Positions 30,523-40,493 are shown, numbered from the stretch's first letter. The stretch: 64,000 nucleotides of DNA from Kluyvera intermedia (GCF_021440345.1 NZ_JAKCNS010000042.1:1-64000), one strand, 5' to 3'. Translations and numbers: made by a program. Notes: generated by a model not told the origin, from the letters alone.

Positions 30523-31809
30523 ATGAAATTTAAAACTAAAGCGCTAGGTCTGGCCCTGTTATTCACCCTTTCACCCCATGCCTTCAGTGAACAACTCGAC
30601 GTCTGGATCCGCGCCAGCAATGATTCAAAAGTTATCTATCAAAAGCTCGCCGACCAGTTCGAGAAGGAAACCGGGATATCGATAAAGTACTTTAATGCGG
30701 TCACTGACTTTGACCAGCGCCTAGCGCGCGCGGCCACCGGCGGCGCGTTGCCCGACGTGGTGTTTAACGACGCGATTATCGTCGGCCAAATGGTCCAGCT
30801 GGGTATCGTCGATGAGATTAAGCCGGGCGAGTTGAAAGGCGGCAGCGATGTGTATGAGGCGGCGTGGAAATCGACTCAGCAGCCGGATGGCAAATACTAC
30901 GGCGTGCCCACCTCGGCTCACACCTACGCGCTGTTTATCCGTCAGGACTGGCTCAATAAGCTGAACCTGAAAGCGCCAACCAACTGGGATGAACTGAAAA
31001 AAGTCGCTCAGGCATTCACCCACGATGATCCTGACGGTAACGGTAAAAAAGACACCTACGGTTTTACCATGCCGCTGGCCACCACCCGTGGCTACGCCAG
31101 TTCATTCTCCTCGTCTTATCTTTGGCAGGCGGGCGGCAACTATTTAGTCGCGACCCAACCGGGGAAATTCAAGGCGGCGTTGGACAGTAAAGAGATCGCC
31201 AGCGCGATGGCCTTTATGCGCGGGATGGTGTGCGAAGGGCTGGCGCAGCCGGGCGCCATTAACCACACCACCGCCGACGCCAACACCTCGTTCCGCTCCG
31301 GCCAGACCGGCATGTACTCATCCGGCCCGTACCATATCGCGCTATTCGATAAAGATCCTGGCAAGCAAACCTACACCGTTGTGCCACCACCGGCAGGCCC
31401 CGGCGGCGCAGTCTCCATGGCGGAAGGCACCACCGCGTTTCTCATGAAAACCAGCCCGCGCAAAGCGGCAGCGAAGAAATTCCTCGAGTTTCTGATCTCA
31501 CCTGAAGGACAGAAGATCGGTATGGCGGTGGATAGCACCTCGATGCCGATCGTCCGTCTGCCGGTGAACAAAACGCTGAATATCAAGGATTACCACGACG
31601 ATCCGCGCTGGGCAGTGTTTGCCGAAACCTATGCTAAAGAAGGACGTTATATGCCGCAGATCCCAAACTGGATCCCGGTACGCCAGATTACCGCCGACGG
31701 CTTTAACAAAATTTACGCCAGCTGCGACGGGGATATTCCGGCAGTGCTCAAAGAGATAAATGACAAGGTTAACGAGGAGCTGAAGCGGCAGAACGCCTGG
31801 GCGGAGTAA
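30523..31809 (+). CDS. Periplasmic solute-binding protein, ABC sugar type (family 1), orphan
   Basis: Looks like the binding component of a carbohydrate ABC importer. Signal peptide of ~22 residues (cleavage near AFS-EQ) and no lipobox Cys, so periplasmic. Family features: SDSKVIYQKLADQFEKETG-like start of the mature part, DQRLARAATGGALPDV near 65, a calcium-loop-like DDPDGNGKKDTYGF near 166-179, and SPEGQKIGM near 325. 428 residues. CGGAG is 6 bases before the ATG. No permease or ATPase is nearby, and it lies between cusC and cusR, where E. coli has nothing. Substrate unknown; sugar or glycerophosphodiester-type ligands are guesses. Confidence 0.85.
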   Translation: MKFKTKALGLALLFTLSPHAFSEQLDVWIRASNDSKVIYQKLADQFEKETGISIKYFNAVTDFDQRLARAATGGALPDVVFNDAIIVGQMVQLGIVDEIKPGELKGGSDVYEAAWKSTQQPDGKYYGVPTSAHTYALFIRQDWLNKLNLKAPTNWDELKKVAQAFTHDDPDGNGKKDTYGFTMPLATTRGYASSFSSSYLWQAGGNYLVATQPGKFKAALDSKEIASAMAFMRGMVCEGLAQPGAINHTTADANTSFRSGQTGMYSSGPYHIALFDKDPGKQTYTVVPPPAGPGGAVSMAEGTTAFLMKTSPRKAAAKKFLEFLISPEGQKIGMAVDSTSMPIVRLPVNKTLNIKDYHDDPRWAVFAETYAKEGRYMPQIPNWIPVRQITADGFNKIYASCDGDIPAVLKEINDKVNEELKRQNAWAE

Positions 31810-31820
31810 GGGTCAAGCAT

Positions 31821-31843
31821 GAGCCTGCGCCAGCCGCAGGCTC
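31821..31843 (+). terminator. Hairpin after the solute-binding gene
   Basis: A perfect 9-bp stem GAGCCTGCG/CGCAGGCTC with a 5-base loop, followed by TTCCCCTGTCTT. The T run is poor, so I rate it a partial terminator separating this gene from cusRS. Confidence 0.5.
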
Positions 31844-31853
31844 TTCCCCTGTC

Positions 31854-31881
31854 TTGCTATCGCCCCACGCTCCATTAGAAT
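31854..31881 (+). promoter_or_regulatory. Candidate cusRS promoter
   Basis: TTGCTA and TAGAAT spaced by 16 bp, ending about 31 bp before the cusR GTG and just after the hairpin. It would give cusRS its own promoter. Pattern-based only. Confidence 0.4.
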
Positions 31882-31912
31882 GGCCCCATCACACAGCGGC
31901 GATGGAGGGCGC

Positions 31913-32596
31913 GTGAAAATACTGGTTGTCGAAGATGAGATCAAAACGGGTGAATACCTGAGTAAGGGGCTAACGGAAGCGGGCTTCGTGGTGGATCACA
32001 CCGACAACGGCCTCAACGGCTATCACCTGGCGATGACCGCAGATTACGATCTTATCGTGCTGGATATTATGCTGCCGGACGTGAACGGTTGGGATATCGT
32101 CCGCATGCTGCGCGCCGCCAATAAGGGTATGCCGATCCTGCTGCTGACCGCGTTGGGCACCATTGAGCACCGGGTAAAAGGGCTGGAACTCGGCGCCGAT
32201 GACTATCTAGTGAAGCCGTTCGCCTTTGCCGAACTGCTGGCCCGCGTCAGAACGCTGCTCCGCCGTGGCGCTGCCGTGATTGTCGAAAGCCAGTTTCAGG
32301 TCGCCGATCTCACCCTCGATCTGGTTTCCCGCAAAGTCACCCGCGGCGATACCCGCATCACCTTGACCAGTAAAGAATTTACGCTGCTGGAGTTTTTCCT
32401 GCGCCATCAGGGCGAAGTGCTGCCGCGATCGCTCATCGCCTCCCAGGTGTGGGATATGAATTTCGATAGCGATACCAACGCCATCGACGTTGCCATTAAG
32501 CGCCTGCGCGGCAAAATTGATAACGATTTTTCACCCAAGCTGATTCAGACCGTGCGCGGCGTTGGCTATGTGCTCGAGGTCCGCGATGAAGGGTAA
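31913..32596 (+). CDS. cusR: Copper/silver response regulator CusR
   Basis: OmpR/PhoB-type response regulator activating cusCFBA when phosphorylated by CusS. Receiver domain ~1-115 with phospho-acceptor Asp51 ([10 protein letters not shown]) and Lys101 region [13 protein letters not shown]; winged-helix DNA-binding domain ~125-223 ([23 protein letters not shown] trimmed: recognition helix). 227 residues as in E. coli. I start at the GTG with GGAGGG just upstream; the open frame upstream adds unrelated residues. Stop overlaps cusS. Confidence 0.96.
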   Translation: MKILVVEDEIKTGEYLSKGLTEAGFVVDHTDNGLNGYHLAMTADYDLIVLDIMLPDVNGWDIVRMLRAANKGMPILLLTALGTIEHRVKGLELGADDYLVKPFAFAELLARVRTLLRRGAAVIVESQFQVADLTLDLVSRKVTRGDTRITLTSKEFTLLEFFLRHQGEVLPRSLIASQVWDMNFDSDTNAIDVAIKRLRGKIDNDFSPKLIQTVRGVGYVLEVRDEG

Positions 32597-34031
32597 TTTG
32601 CGCCGTCGTCCATTTTCGCTGGCGACCCGCCTGACCTTTTTTATTAGCCTCGCCACCATCATCGCTTTTGCCGCCTTTACCGGCATGATGCTGCATTCGG
32701 TCGAAAAACACTTTGCCGAACAGGACGTCAACGATCTTAAGCAGGTAAACGCCACGCTCAGTTCATTGCTGACCGCGCCGGATACTTCTGAAGCCGAGAA
32801 AATCAGCAACATCAGCAGCGCGCTGGCCAGCTATCGCAATATTGCCGTGCTGCTGCGCACGCCTGACAACCCACAGCTATATCGTTCCCCCAATGGGCCT
32901 GATTTATCGCCAATCTTTGCCTCTCCCCAGTTTGCTCAGGAGTTAAAAACCCAGCGTATGTTCCGCTGGGGAGGCAGCAGCATGCCGCCTATGCCGGGGC
33001 ATGAAGCCAGCGCCAGGCCAACGACCACTTACCGGGTCATCGCCTCAACGTTCCATGACAACGAGCGCACCTACACGCTGCTGATTGCGCTGTCGATAGA
33101 CTTTCATCTGCACTATCTCGATGAACTCAAACGCAACTTGATGATGATCGCCGCCGTCATTAGCCTGCTGATTATCGGGATCGTGTTGATCGCCGTGCGT
33201 AAAGGCCACCAGCCGCTGCGCAACGTGAGCATGAAGATCAAAAATATCACCTCGGATAATCTCGATGTGCGGCTGGAACCCGAGCGCGTGCCGATTGAAC
33301 TGGAACAGCTGGTGATATCGTTCAACCAGATGATCGGCCGGATCGAAGATGTCTTCCGTCGGCAGGCCAATTTCTCTGCCGATATTGCCCACGAGATCCG
33401 CACGCCGATCACCAATCTGGTGACGCAAACCGAAATCGCCTTAAGCCAGCCGCGCACGGTTAAAGAGCTGGAAGACGTGCTCTATTCGAGCCTCGAAGAG
33501 TACAACCGGATGGCGAAGATGGTGAGCGATATGCTGTTTCTGGCGCAGGCTGATGAAAATCTGCTGATCCCGGAACGCATACCGTTAGATCTGCAGAGCG
33601 AAACGATCAAGGTCTTTGAATTCTTTGAGGCCTGGGCCGAGGAGCGCGAGGTTAAGCTGCGCTTTGTCGGGCAGCCGTCGCTGATTGAAGGCGATCCGCT
33701 GATGATCCGTCGTGTCATCAACAACCTGCTGTCGAATGCGATCCGCTATACCCCGCGCGGCATGTCGGTGACCGTGCAGGTTAGTGCCCAAGATGACAGC
33801 ATTATCTATCGCGTGGAGAATCCAGGAACACCAATCCCTGCCGAGCATTTACCGCGGCTGTTCGATCGTTTCTACCGGGTCGATCCCTCTCGGCAGCGCA
33901 AAGGGGAAAACAGCGGTATCGGGCTGGCGATCGTCAAATCGATCGTGCGGGCACACGGCGGGAAGATCGGCGTGACGTCAGACACCGTCGCCACATGCTT
34001 TACGATTACACTGCCGAAGATGGGCAATTAG
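32586..34031 (+). CDS. cusS: Copper/silver sensor histidine kinase CusS
   Basis: Inner-membrane sensor kinase for periplasmic Cu(I)/Ag(I). TM1 ~16-37, periplasmic domain ~38-185 with Met-rich metal-binding candidates ([16 protein letters not shown] near 125-140), TM2 ~186-205, HAMP, then the H-box [14 protein letters not shown] with phospho-His269, and N ([13 protein letters not shown]) and G ([13 protein letters not shown]) boxes. 481 residues. The ATG lies inside cusR (11-bp overlap) with GAGG 6 bases upstream. Its stop codon overlaps the yhbP stop on the other strand. Confidence 0.96.
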   Translation: MKGNLRRRPFSLATRLTFFISLATIIAFAAFTGMMLHSVEKHFAEQDVNDLKQVNATLSSLLTAPDTSEAEKISNISSALASYRNIAVLLRTPDNPQLYRSPNGPDLSPIFASPQFAQELKTQRMFRWGGSSMPPMPGHEASARPTTTYRVIASTFHDNERTYTLLIALSIDFHLHYLDELKRNLMMIAAVISLLIIGIVLIAVRKGHQPLRNVSMKIKNITSDNLDVRLEPERVPIELEQLVISFNQMIGRIEDVFRRQANFSADIAHEIRTPITNLVTQTEIALSQPRTVKELEDVLYSSLEEYNRMAKMVSDMLFLAQADENLLIPERIPLDLQSETIKVFEFFEAWAEEREVKLRFVGQPSLIEGDPLMIRRVINNLLSNAIRYTPRGMSVTVQVSAQDDSIIYRVENPGTPIPAEHLPRLFDRFYRVDPSRQRKGENSGIGLAIVKSIVRAHGGKIGVTSDTVATCFTITLPKMGN

Positions 34032-34453
34032 TCGCGCAGCCAGTGGAGCTTTTTGCCAAAGCCTAAGGTGTTGTCGGTGAACTTCAGCTCATCCAGACGC
34101 AGCTCCCAGACCGGGGCCGACAGGACGCGAGCAACCTGAAAACGGCGCACGTACAGCGCCCGTTTCTCCGCGGCCTCATCCCCTTCCAGCAGGCGAATTT
34201 CGCCTTTGAACTGTACGCCGCGAATGAGCGCCACCGTTTTGGGTTGACCATTAACGGTACCGGCAACTGGCGCCTGTTTGCCGGTCATTTGCCCATGGCG
34301 CGTGGTCTCTTCACTGAGCAAATAGAAAGCAACGCGCTGCGGGTCGTAGACGTAGAACGCGTTAGCGCACCACAGCTCACCCTCCCTGGCCACACACCAG
34401 CTAACCACGTGTTGTTTTGCTAGCCAGCGGCTAATGGCAGCGAGCGTTTCCAT
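34028..34453 (-). CDS. yhbP: UPF0306 family protein YhbP
   Basis: Predicted FMN-binding split-barrel (pyridoxamine-phosphate-oxidase-like) protein of unknown substrate. I start at [11 protein letters not shown], which matches E. coli YhbP (147 residues) to near its end; an open frame running further upstream is the shadow of yhbQ. Here it is 141 residues, stopping at KLHWLRD, six short of E. coli. The early stop coincides with the cusS stop codon, so the insertion of cus may have trimmed the C-terminus. Confidence 0.92.
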   Translation of the reverse strand: METLAAISRWLAKQHVVSWCVAREGELWCANAFYVYDPQRVAFYLLSEETTRHGQMTGKQAPVAGTVNGQPKTVALIRGVQFKGEIRLLEGDEAAEKRALYVRRFQVARVLSAPVWELRLDELKFTDNTLGFGKKLHWLRD

Positions 34454-34507
34454 CTGTTCTCTCCGATATGCTATGGTGCGTCCATCCTTACAGACAGGTT
34501 GGCACAC

Positions 34508-34792
34508 GTGCGTTGGTTTCTTTATCTCGTCCGGACCGAGGACAATAAATTGTACACCGGTATCACCACCGATGTTGAACGGCGATTCCACCAGCATCAA
34601 AGCGGTAAAGGGGCGAAGGCGCTGCGCGGCAAAGGCGAGCTGAAGCTGGCATTTTTCGGTGAAGTGGGCGAGCACTCGCTGGCGCTGCGCCTCGAGTACC
34701 GCATCAAGCACCTGACGAAGCGCCAAAAAGAGCGCTTCGTCGCAGGTGACGGTTCATTTGAAACGTTACTGGACAGCCTTAGAATCGGTTGA
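34508..34792 (+). CDS. yhbQ: GIY-YIG nuclease-superfamily protein YhbQ
   Basis: Small single-domain GIY-YIG endonuclease-fold protein; DNA-processing role suspected, not proven. The domain signature is [17 protein letters not shown] at the N-terminus with the downstream Arg (DVERRFHQH) and Glu ([12 protein letters not shown]) of the active site. I prefer the GTG at 34508 (94 residues; AGG 9 bases upstream) over a TTG three codons earlier, which sits on the ribosome site. Divergent from yhbP; the 3' end overlaps yhbS by 14 bp. Confidence 0.9.
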   Translation: MRWFLYLVRTEDNKLYTGITTDVERRFHQHQSGKGAKALRGKGELKLAFFGEVGEHSLALRLEYRIKHLTKRQKERFVAGDGSFETLLDSLRIG

Positions 34793-35282
34793 AGTGGTCC
34801 GAATACTCCACCAGACCGTGTACGCCTTTCAGCGCGTCATCTGCCAGCGGGTGGACCATAAACGCCTCTTCAGTGCCCGGCCAGCGGCAGCGTAAATCAT
34901 ACTGCGCGGCGCGTTCAAAGCCGAAACGGCCGTACAGCGCCGGATCGCCCAGAGTAACGACCGCCGCATAGCCAAACTCGTTCAGCGAATCCAGCCCTTC
35001 GTAGATCATCTGGCGTGCCAGCCCCTGACCACGGTACTCTTCATCCACCGCGACCGGAGCAAGACCAACCCACTGCAGCTCTTCACCTTCAACGCTAACC
35101 GGGCTAAAAGCGACGTAGCCGACGACATGACCTTCATCATCCGTGGCCACCAGCCCCAGCGTAATCAGGCCGTCTTCACGCAGATCGCGTACCAGACTGG
35201 CTTCGCCATCACCGTTGAATGCGCGACGCAGCAGCGCGTCGATTCCCGGGGCATCAATTCCAATTTCTACTCGAATCAGCAT
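34779..35282 (-). CDS. yhbS: GNAT-family N-acetyltransferase YhbS
   Basis: GCN5-related acetyltransferase, 167 residues as in E. coli. The acetyl-CoA pyrophosphate loop is [14 protein letters not shown] near 79-92 (R/Q-x-x-G-x-G/A pattern), with the beta4-beta5 strands around WVGLAPVAV. Acceptor not known with certainty. It is coupled to ubiT by a 7-bp overlap, and shares its last codons with the end of yhbQ on the other strand. Confidence 0.94.
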   Translation of the reverse strand: MLIRVEIGIDAPGIDALLRRAFNGDGEASLVRDLREDGLITLGLVATDDEGHVVGYVAFSPVSVEGEELQWVGLAPVAVDEEYRGQGLARQMIYEGLDSLNEFGYAAVVTLGDPALYGRFGFERAAQYDLRCRWPGTEEAFMVHPLADDALKGVHGLVEYSDHFNRF

Positions 35283-35800
35283 GGCTCACCTACCGATGTA
35301 TGTTTAGTTTCTGATGGTGATTTTAGGCCAGCTTCGACAAAATCAGCCAGCTGCATCAGCATCACGCGCAGCGCTTTTGGCATCTGCTCAAGCTCAATGG
35401 CATCCATCAGGTTTTTGACATAGAGACCCAGCTCCGTATCGCCTTCGATAACCAGCCGACGCTGGAAGAAAAGCGTATCCGGGTCCTGTTTACGCGCAGC
35501 GATCATCAGTAAGTCGCTGGCATCCGCGCTGAAGCTGACATCCGCCTGGGCGTTGTCGCTCACAATTAAGCGCTCGTTCTGTACCGAGGTGAACCATTTG
35601 AGGCCAATATCGCGCACCTCAATGCTCAGCCAGCGGCCGTCGAGAAAATCCAGTTCACCGTCATTGAGCGCCTGGCGGAACTGCCAGCTTAACACCTGCT
35701 GCAGAACCTGGCGTTTAAGGGCGAACGGCGTAAATTTCACCGGGACGCTCATCAAAGTTGGCGCTACATGGACCAGACGTGAACGCAGTTTATCCAACAC
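35276..35800 (-). CDS. ubiT: O2-independent ubiquinone biosynthesis accessory factor UbiT
   Basis: SCP2-domain protein that binds ubiquinone intermediates and is needed, with UbiU and UbiV, for anaerobic ubiquinone synthesis. SCP2-like core ~40-150, including ADVSFSADASDLLMIAARKQ trimmed near 90 and FFQRRLVIEGDTELGLYVKNL near 111. 174 residues as in E. coli. GTG start with GGGAG 8 bases upstream. Divergent from ubiUV across 220 bp, in which I could not identify a convincing FNR site. Confidence 0.95.
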   Translation of the reverse strand: MLDKLRSRLVHVAPTLMSVPVKFTPFALKRQVLQQVLSWQFRQALNDGELDFLDGRWLSIEVRDIGLKWFTSVQNERLIVSDNAQADVSFSADASDLLMIAARKQDPDTLFFQRRLVIEGDTELGLYVKNLMDAIELEQMPKALRVMLMQLADFVEAGLKSPSETKHTSVGEPC

Positions 35801-36020
35801 AAGCTTTACTCCCTGAATGCAATAGTTCCGTTATTTTGCCATATCAGATAAACGACATAGCGGCGTAAATCAACAATTATGTCGTGAGGCAGAGGGATTA
35901 TTGGCGTCATCAATACGCTTTTGTCTGCCTCAAATCAAAAATGATTAGCGATAGGTTAACTAAAATCCCTAATCATTAACAATAATGCGCCCCTGCTGGG
36001 CCGCGAACTCAGGAAGAATT

Positions 36021-37016
36021 ATGGAGTTGCTCTGCCCTGCCGGAAACCTTCCGGCGCTTAAGGCGGCTATCGAAAACGGTGCCGATGCGGTGTATATCGG
36101 GCTGAAGGATGATACCAACGCCCGCCATTTCGCCGGTCTTAACTTCACCGAGAAGAAGCTGCAGGAAGCGGTAAACTTCGTTCACCAGCATAACCGCAAA
36201 CTGCATATCGCCATCAATACCTTTGCGCATCCCGATGGCTACGTGCGCTGGCAACGTGCGGTGGATATGGCGGCACAGCTGGGTGCCGATGCGCTGATCC
36301 TCGCCGACCTCGCTATGCTTGAGTATGCCGCAGAGCGCTACCCGCATATTGAGCGCCATGTCTCCGTTCAGGCATCGGCGACCAATGAAGAGGCGATTAA
36401 TTTCTACCATCGCAACTTCGAGGTTGACCGTGTGGTCCTGCCGCGCGTGCTGTCGATTCACCAGGTGAAGCAGCTGGCCCGCGTCACCCCGGTACCGCTG
36501 GAAGTCTTCGCGTTCGGTAGCCTGTGCATTATGGCCGAAGGCCGCTGCTACCTTTCCTCCTACCTGACCGGTGAGTCGCCGAACACCGTCGGTGCCTGTT
36601 CGCCTGCACGCTACGTGCGCTGGCAACAAACGCCACAGGGGCTGGAATCACGTCTTAATGAAGTGCTGATCGACCGTTATCAGGATGGTGAAAACGCCGG
36701 TTATCCGACGCTGTGCAAAGGACGCTATCTGGTCGACGGCGAGCGCTATCACGCGCTGGAAGAACCGACCAGCCTCAACACCCTGGAGCTGCTGCCGGAA
36801 CTGTTAGCCGCCAATATCGCATCGGTGAAAATCGAAGGCCGTCAGCGTAGCCCCGCGTACGTCAGCCAGGTCGCCAAAGTCTGGCGTCAGGCGATTGATC
36901 GCTGCAAAGCCGATCCGCAGAATTTCGTCCCACAGGCTTCCTGGATGGAGACGCTTGGCTCCATGTCCGAAGGGACTCAGACCACCCTCGGTGCGTATCA
37001 CCGTAAATGGCAGTAG
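36021..37016 (+). CDS. ubiU: O2-independent ubiquinone hydroxylation protein UbiU
   Basis: U32-peptidase-family protein that forms a complex with UbiV and supports ring hydroxylation of ubiquinone precursors without oxygen, using prephenate as oxygen donor. The four 4Fe-4S ligand cysteines known in E. coli are conserved at 169, 176, 193 and 232. 331 residues from the ATG with AGGAAG upstream. UbiV starts 8 bp after its stop, so the two are an operon. Confidence 0.96.
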   Translation: MELLCPAGNLPALKAAIENGADAVYIGLKDDTNARHFAGLNFTEKKLQEAVNFVHQHNRKLHIAINTFAHPDGYVRWQRAVDMAAQLGADALILADLAMLEYAAERYPHIERHVSVQASATNEEAINFYHRNFEVDRVVLPRVLSIHQVKQLARVTPVPLEVFAFGSLCIMAEGRCYLSSYLTGESPNTVGACSPARYVRWQQTPQGLESRLNEVLIDRYQDGENAGYPTLCKGRYLVDGERYHALEEPTSLNTLELLPELLAANIASVKIEGRQRSPAYVSQVAKVWRQAIDRCKADPQNFVPQASWMETLGSMSEGTQTTLGAYHRKWQ

Positions 37017-37024
37017 GAACAGCA

Positions 37025-37903
37025 ATGAAATATTCATTAGGGCCAGTGCTTTACTACTGGTCAAAAGAGACGCTGGAAGATTTTTACCAGCAGGCCGCGA
37101 CCAGCAGCGCCGATACCATTTATCTGGGCGAAGCGGTGTGCAGCAAACGTCGCGCCACTAAAGTCGGCGACTGGCTGGATATGGCCAAATCCCTCGCCGG
37201 CAGCGGCAAGCAGGTGGTGCTCTCGACCCTCGCTTTGGTTCAGGCGTCATCCGAGCTGGGTGAACTCAAACGCTATGTTGAAAACGGCGATTTCCTGGTG
37301 GAAGCCAGCGACCTCGGCGTGGTAAATCTGTGCGCCGAGCGTAAGCTGCCATTCGTGGCTGGCCACGCGCTGAACTGCTACAACGCCGTGACCCTGCGTG
37401 TACTGCAAAGACAGGGCATGACCCGCTGGTGTATGCCGGTCGAGCTGTCGCGCGACTGGCTGGTCAACCTGCTCAATCAATGTGAAGAGCTGGGCATTCG
37501 CGATAAGTTTGAAGTCGAAGTGTTGAGTTATGGTCATCTGCCGCTGGCCTACTCTGCTCGCTGCTTTACCGCGCGTTCCGAAGACAAACCGAAAGATGAA
37601 TGCGAGACCTGCTGCATCAAATACCCTACCGGGCGCAGCATGCTGTCGCAGGAAAATCAGCAGGTGTTCGTGCTTAACGGTATCCAGACCATGAGCGGCT
37701 ACGTCTATAACCTGGGCAATGAGCTGACCTCAATGCACGGGCTGGTCGACATGGTGCGCCTGTCGCCGATGGGTAATGAAACCTTCGCTATGCTCGACGC
37801 CTTCCGCGCCAACGAAAACGGCACCGCGCCGCTGCCGCTGACCGCCAACAGTGATTGTAATGGTTACTGGAAACGTCTGGCCGGGCTGGAACTGCAGGCC
37901 TGA
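37025..37903 (+). CDS. ubiV: O2-independent ubiquinone hydroxylation protein UbiV
   Basis: Partner of UbiU in anaerobic ubiquinone synthesis, another U32-family 4Fe-4S protein. The cluster ligands Cys39, Cys180, Cys193 and Cys197 (DECETCC) are all present. 292 residues as in E. coli; AGGA precedes the ATG, and I discard an in-frame start six codons earlier that lies inside the end of ubiU. A G+C hairpin (GCCGGGT-CTC-ACCCGGC, 37973-37989) with no T run lies after it. Confidence 0.96.
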   Translation: MKYSLGPVLYYWSKETLEDFYQQAATSSADTIYLGEAVCSKRRATKVGDWLDMAKSLAGSGKQVVLSTLALVQASSELGELKRYVENGDFLVEASDLGVVNLCAERKLPFVAGHALNCYNAVTLRVLQRQGMTRWCMPVELSRDWLVNLLNQCEELGIRDKFEVEVLSYGHLPLAYSARCFTARSEDKPKDECETCCIKYPTGRSMLSQENQQVFVLNGIQTMSGYVYNLGNELTSMHGLVDMVRLSPMGNETFAMLDAFRANENGTAPLPLTANSDCNGYWKRLAGLELQA

Positions 37904-38102
37904 TAAAAACCGCTCACTTTGTTAACAACAGTCATCAGTTTTTAATGCATTATTAAAGTTGCAGCTTTTCTGGCCGGGTCTCACCCGGCTGGAAGAAGAC
38001 CTTCAATCTGATGACTATGCATTGAATCATTCAGGCTTTTCACCGCGAATAGTGGTCCCACCTGAAAGACGAAGTGTATATGCTGTAGCAAAGTGAGCCT
38101 TT

Positions 38103-39110
38103 ATGACTGACAAAACCGTTGCATTCTCGGTGCTCGACCTCGCGCCGATCCCTCAGGGTTCTTCCGCACGGGAAGCCTTCTCCCATTCGCTCGACCTCGC
38201 CAAGCTCGCTGAAAAGCGCAGCTACCATCGCTATTGGCTGGCCGAACACCACAACATGACTGGCATTGCCAGCGCGGCCACGTCGGTATTGATTGGCTAT
38301 CTGGCGGCCAATACCACTACGCTGCGCCTGGGCTCAGGCGGCGTCATGCTGCCCAACCACTCGCCGCTGGTGATAGCCGAGCAGTTCGGGACGCTCAATA
38401 CGCTCTATCCAGGACGCATCGATCTTGGCCTTGGCCGCGCCCCGGGCAGCGATCAGCCGACCATGCGCGCACTGCGCCGCCATATGAGTGGCGATATTGA
38501 TAACTTCCCACGCGATGTGGCGGAACTGGTCGATTGGTTCGACGCCCGCGATCCAAACCCGCAGGTGCGCCCAGTGCCGGGCTACGGCGAGAAGATCCCC
38601 GTCTGGCTGCTGGGTTCAAGTCTTTACGGTGCGCAGCTGGCAGCGCAGCTTGGGTTGCCGTTCGCCTTTGCCTCGCATTTCGCCCCGGATATGTTGTTCC
38701 AGGCACTGCATCTCTACCGCACCCACTTTAAGCCATCGGCGCGTCTGGAAAAACCCTACGCCATGGTGTGTATCAATATTATCGCCGCCGACAGCAACCG
38801 TGATGCGGAATTCCTCTTCACTTCTATGCAGCAGGCCTTCACTAAACTGCGCCGCGGTGAAACCAGCCAGCTGCCGCCACCGATTGAAGATATGAGTAAA
38901 TTCTGGTCGCCGTCGGAGAAATACGGCGTCGATCAGGCTTTAGGCATGTCGCTGGTTGGCGATAAAGAGAAAGTGCGTCACGGGCTGGAGTCAGTTCTGC
39001 GTGAAACCCAGGCGGACGAGATTATGGTCAACGGCCAGATCTTTGACCATCAGGCGCGTTTACATTCGTTTGATTTGGCGATGGATGTGAAAAAAGATTT
39101 GTTGGGATAG
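38103..39110 (+). CDS. yhbW: Luciferase-like flavin monooxygenase YhbW
   Basis: Bacterial-luciferase-family (TIM-barrel) protein, likely using FMNH2; no known substrate. Family blocks: YWLAEHHNM near 43, [20 protein letters not shown] near 79, and [15 protein letters not shown] near 101. 335 residues as in E. coli. It stands alone downstream of ubiUV, before a REP element. Confidence 0.95.
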   Translation: MTDKTVAFSVLDLAPIPQGSSAREAFSHSLDLAKLAEKRSYHRYWLAEHHNMTGIASAATSVLIGYLAANTTTLRLGSGGVMLPNHSPLVIAEQFGTLNTLYPGRIDLGLGRAPGSDQPTMRALRRHMSGDIDNFPRDVAELVDWFDARDPNPQVRPVPGYGEKIPVWLLGSSLYGAQLAAQLGLPFAFASHFAPDMLFQALHLYRTHFKPSARLEKPYAMVCINIIAADSNRDAEFLFTSMQQAFTKLRRGETSQLPPPIEDMSKFWSPSEKYGVDQALGMSLVGDKEKVRHGLESVLRETQADEIMVNGQIFDHQARLHSFDLAMDVKKDLLG

Positions 39111-39120
39111 TCTTTTTATC

Positions 39121-39190
39121 TGCCAGATGGCGGCTACGCCTTACCGGGCCTACATGTCCTGTAGGCCCGGTAACCGCAGCGCCACCGGGC
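39121..39190. repeat. REP/BIME-type element
   Basis: Two opposed arms, GCCAGATGGCGGCTACGCC...CCGGGCCTACA and TGTAGGCCCGGTAACCGCAG..., between convergent yhbW and mtr. Typical 3' location that may protect both transcripts. Confidence 0.8.
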
Positions 39191-39198
39191 GCTGCGGT

Positions 39199-40443
39199 TT
39201 ACTGATAGACCGGCAGTAAATTAAAACTCGACAGGAAATGCACCAGTGCGTTACCAACGCCGAACACCAGAATCAGCGCAATCATCGGCTTACCGCCCCA
39301 GACACGGAATTTCGGGCTACCAAAGCGTTTACGGGATTTACGCGCCAGCAGCGCTGGCACGATTGCCGCCCAGATAGTAGCAGCCAGACCCGCGTATCCA
39401 ATCGCATACAAGAATCCGTTCGGCCACAGCAGGCCACCGATAATCGGCGGCAGGAAGGTCAACAGCGCCGTTTTGAAGCGGCCCAGCGCGGAGTCATCAA
39501 AACCAAACAGGTCCGCCAGGTAGTCAAACAGGCCCAGCGTCACGCCCAGGAACGAACTCGCCACCGCAAAGTTAGAGAATACCACCAGCAACAGATCCAG
39601 ACTCCGGCTATTGAGCACGCCGCTCAGCGCCTGCACCAGCACATCGATGTTACCGCCCTTCTGCGCGATGCCGATAAACTCAGGGCGCGGGATATTGCCC
39701 ATCGTTCCTAGCAACCATACGGTGTAGAGCGCCATCGCCAGCAGCGTTCCGTAGACCAAACATTTCACGATGGTGCGCGGATCTTTGCCGTAGTATTTCA
39801 TCAGGCTCGGCACGTTACCGTGATAGCCGAAAGACGCCAGACAGAATGGCAGGGTCATCAGCAGGTACGGCGTATACGATGCGTTGCTCTCAGCAACGTT
39901 AAACAACGTCGTTGGCGTGACGTGGCCCATCAGGCTGCCGAAGGTCAGGAAGAAGGTTATCACCTTCGCCCCCAGCACGATGGCCGTCATTCGGCTTACC
40001 GCTTTGGTGCTTAACCACACCACAAACGCCACCAATAGCGCGAAGCTGAAACCTGCGGCGCGCGCTGGGACGTCTAGCGACATTTCCGCAAAGGTATGAT
40101 GCAGAATCGAGCCGCTGGCCGAGATGTAGGCGTAGGTCAGGATATAGAGCACAAAGGCGATGGAGATGCCGTTAACAATGTTCCAGCCTTTGCCCAGCAA
40201 ATCTTTGGTGATGGTGTCGAAGCTCGAGCCAATTCGATAGTTGAGGTTCGCTTCAAGGATCATCAGCCCCGAGTGCAGCATACAGAACCAGGTAAACACC
40301 AGCGCCGCCATTGACCAGAAGAACCACGCACCGGACATCACGACTGGCAGGGAGAACATTCCCGCACCAATGATTGTGCCGCCGATGATCACCACGCCGC
40401 CAAGCAGCGAAGGTGACGTTTGGGTGGTGGTTAGTGTCGCCAT
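39199..40443 (-). CDS. mtr: High-affinity tryptophan transporter Mtr
   Basis: Inner-membrane tryptophan:H+ symporter of the aromatic amino-acid permease (ArAAP/HAAAP) family. 414 residues with 11 hydrophobic segments; N-terminal [20 protein letters not shown] is the family signature. Start MATLTTTQ is the E. coli one; an upstream frame of 14 residues lacks support. Upstream DNA holds a repeated ACTNGTAC pattern in keeping with Trp/Tyr-dependent control. Confidence 0.96.
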   Translation of the reverse strand: MATLTTTQTSPSLLGGVVIIGGTIIGAGMFSLPVVMSGAWFFWSMAALVFTWFCMLHSGLMILEANLNYRIGSSFDTITKDLLGKGWNIVNGISIAFVLYILTYAYISASGSILHHTFAEMSLDVPARAAGFSFALLVAFVVWLSTKAVSRMTAIVLGAKVITFFLTFGSLMGHVTPTTLFNVAESNASYTPYLLMTLPFCLASFGYHGNVPSLMKYYGKDPRTIVKCLVYGTLLAMALYTVWLLGTMGNIPRPEFIGIAQKGGNIDVLVQALSGVLNSRSLDLLLVVFSNFAVASSFLGVTLGLFDYLADLFGFDDSALGRFKTALLTFLPPIIGGLLWPNGFLYAIGYAGLAATIWAAIVPALLARKSRKRFGSPKFRVWGGKPMIALILVFGVGNALVHFLSSFNLLPVYQ

Positions 40444-40493
40444 ACAGCCTTTTCTCCAGTTTATTATTTTGCTACTGCATTTCAATGTGATGC

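Noticed and set aside
35801-36020. An FNR site between ubiT and ubiU
   Set aside because: Expected from biology, but no TTGAT-N4-ATCAA match close enough to report was found.
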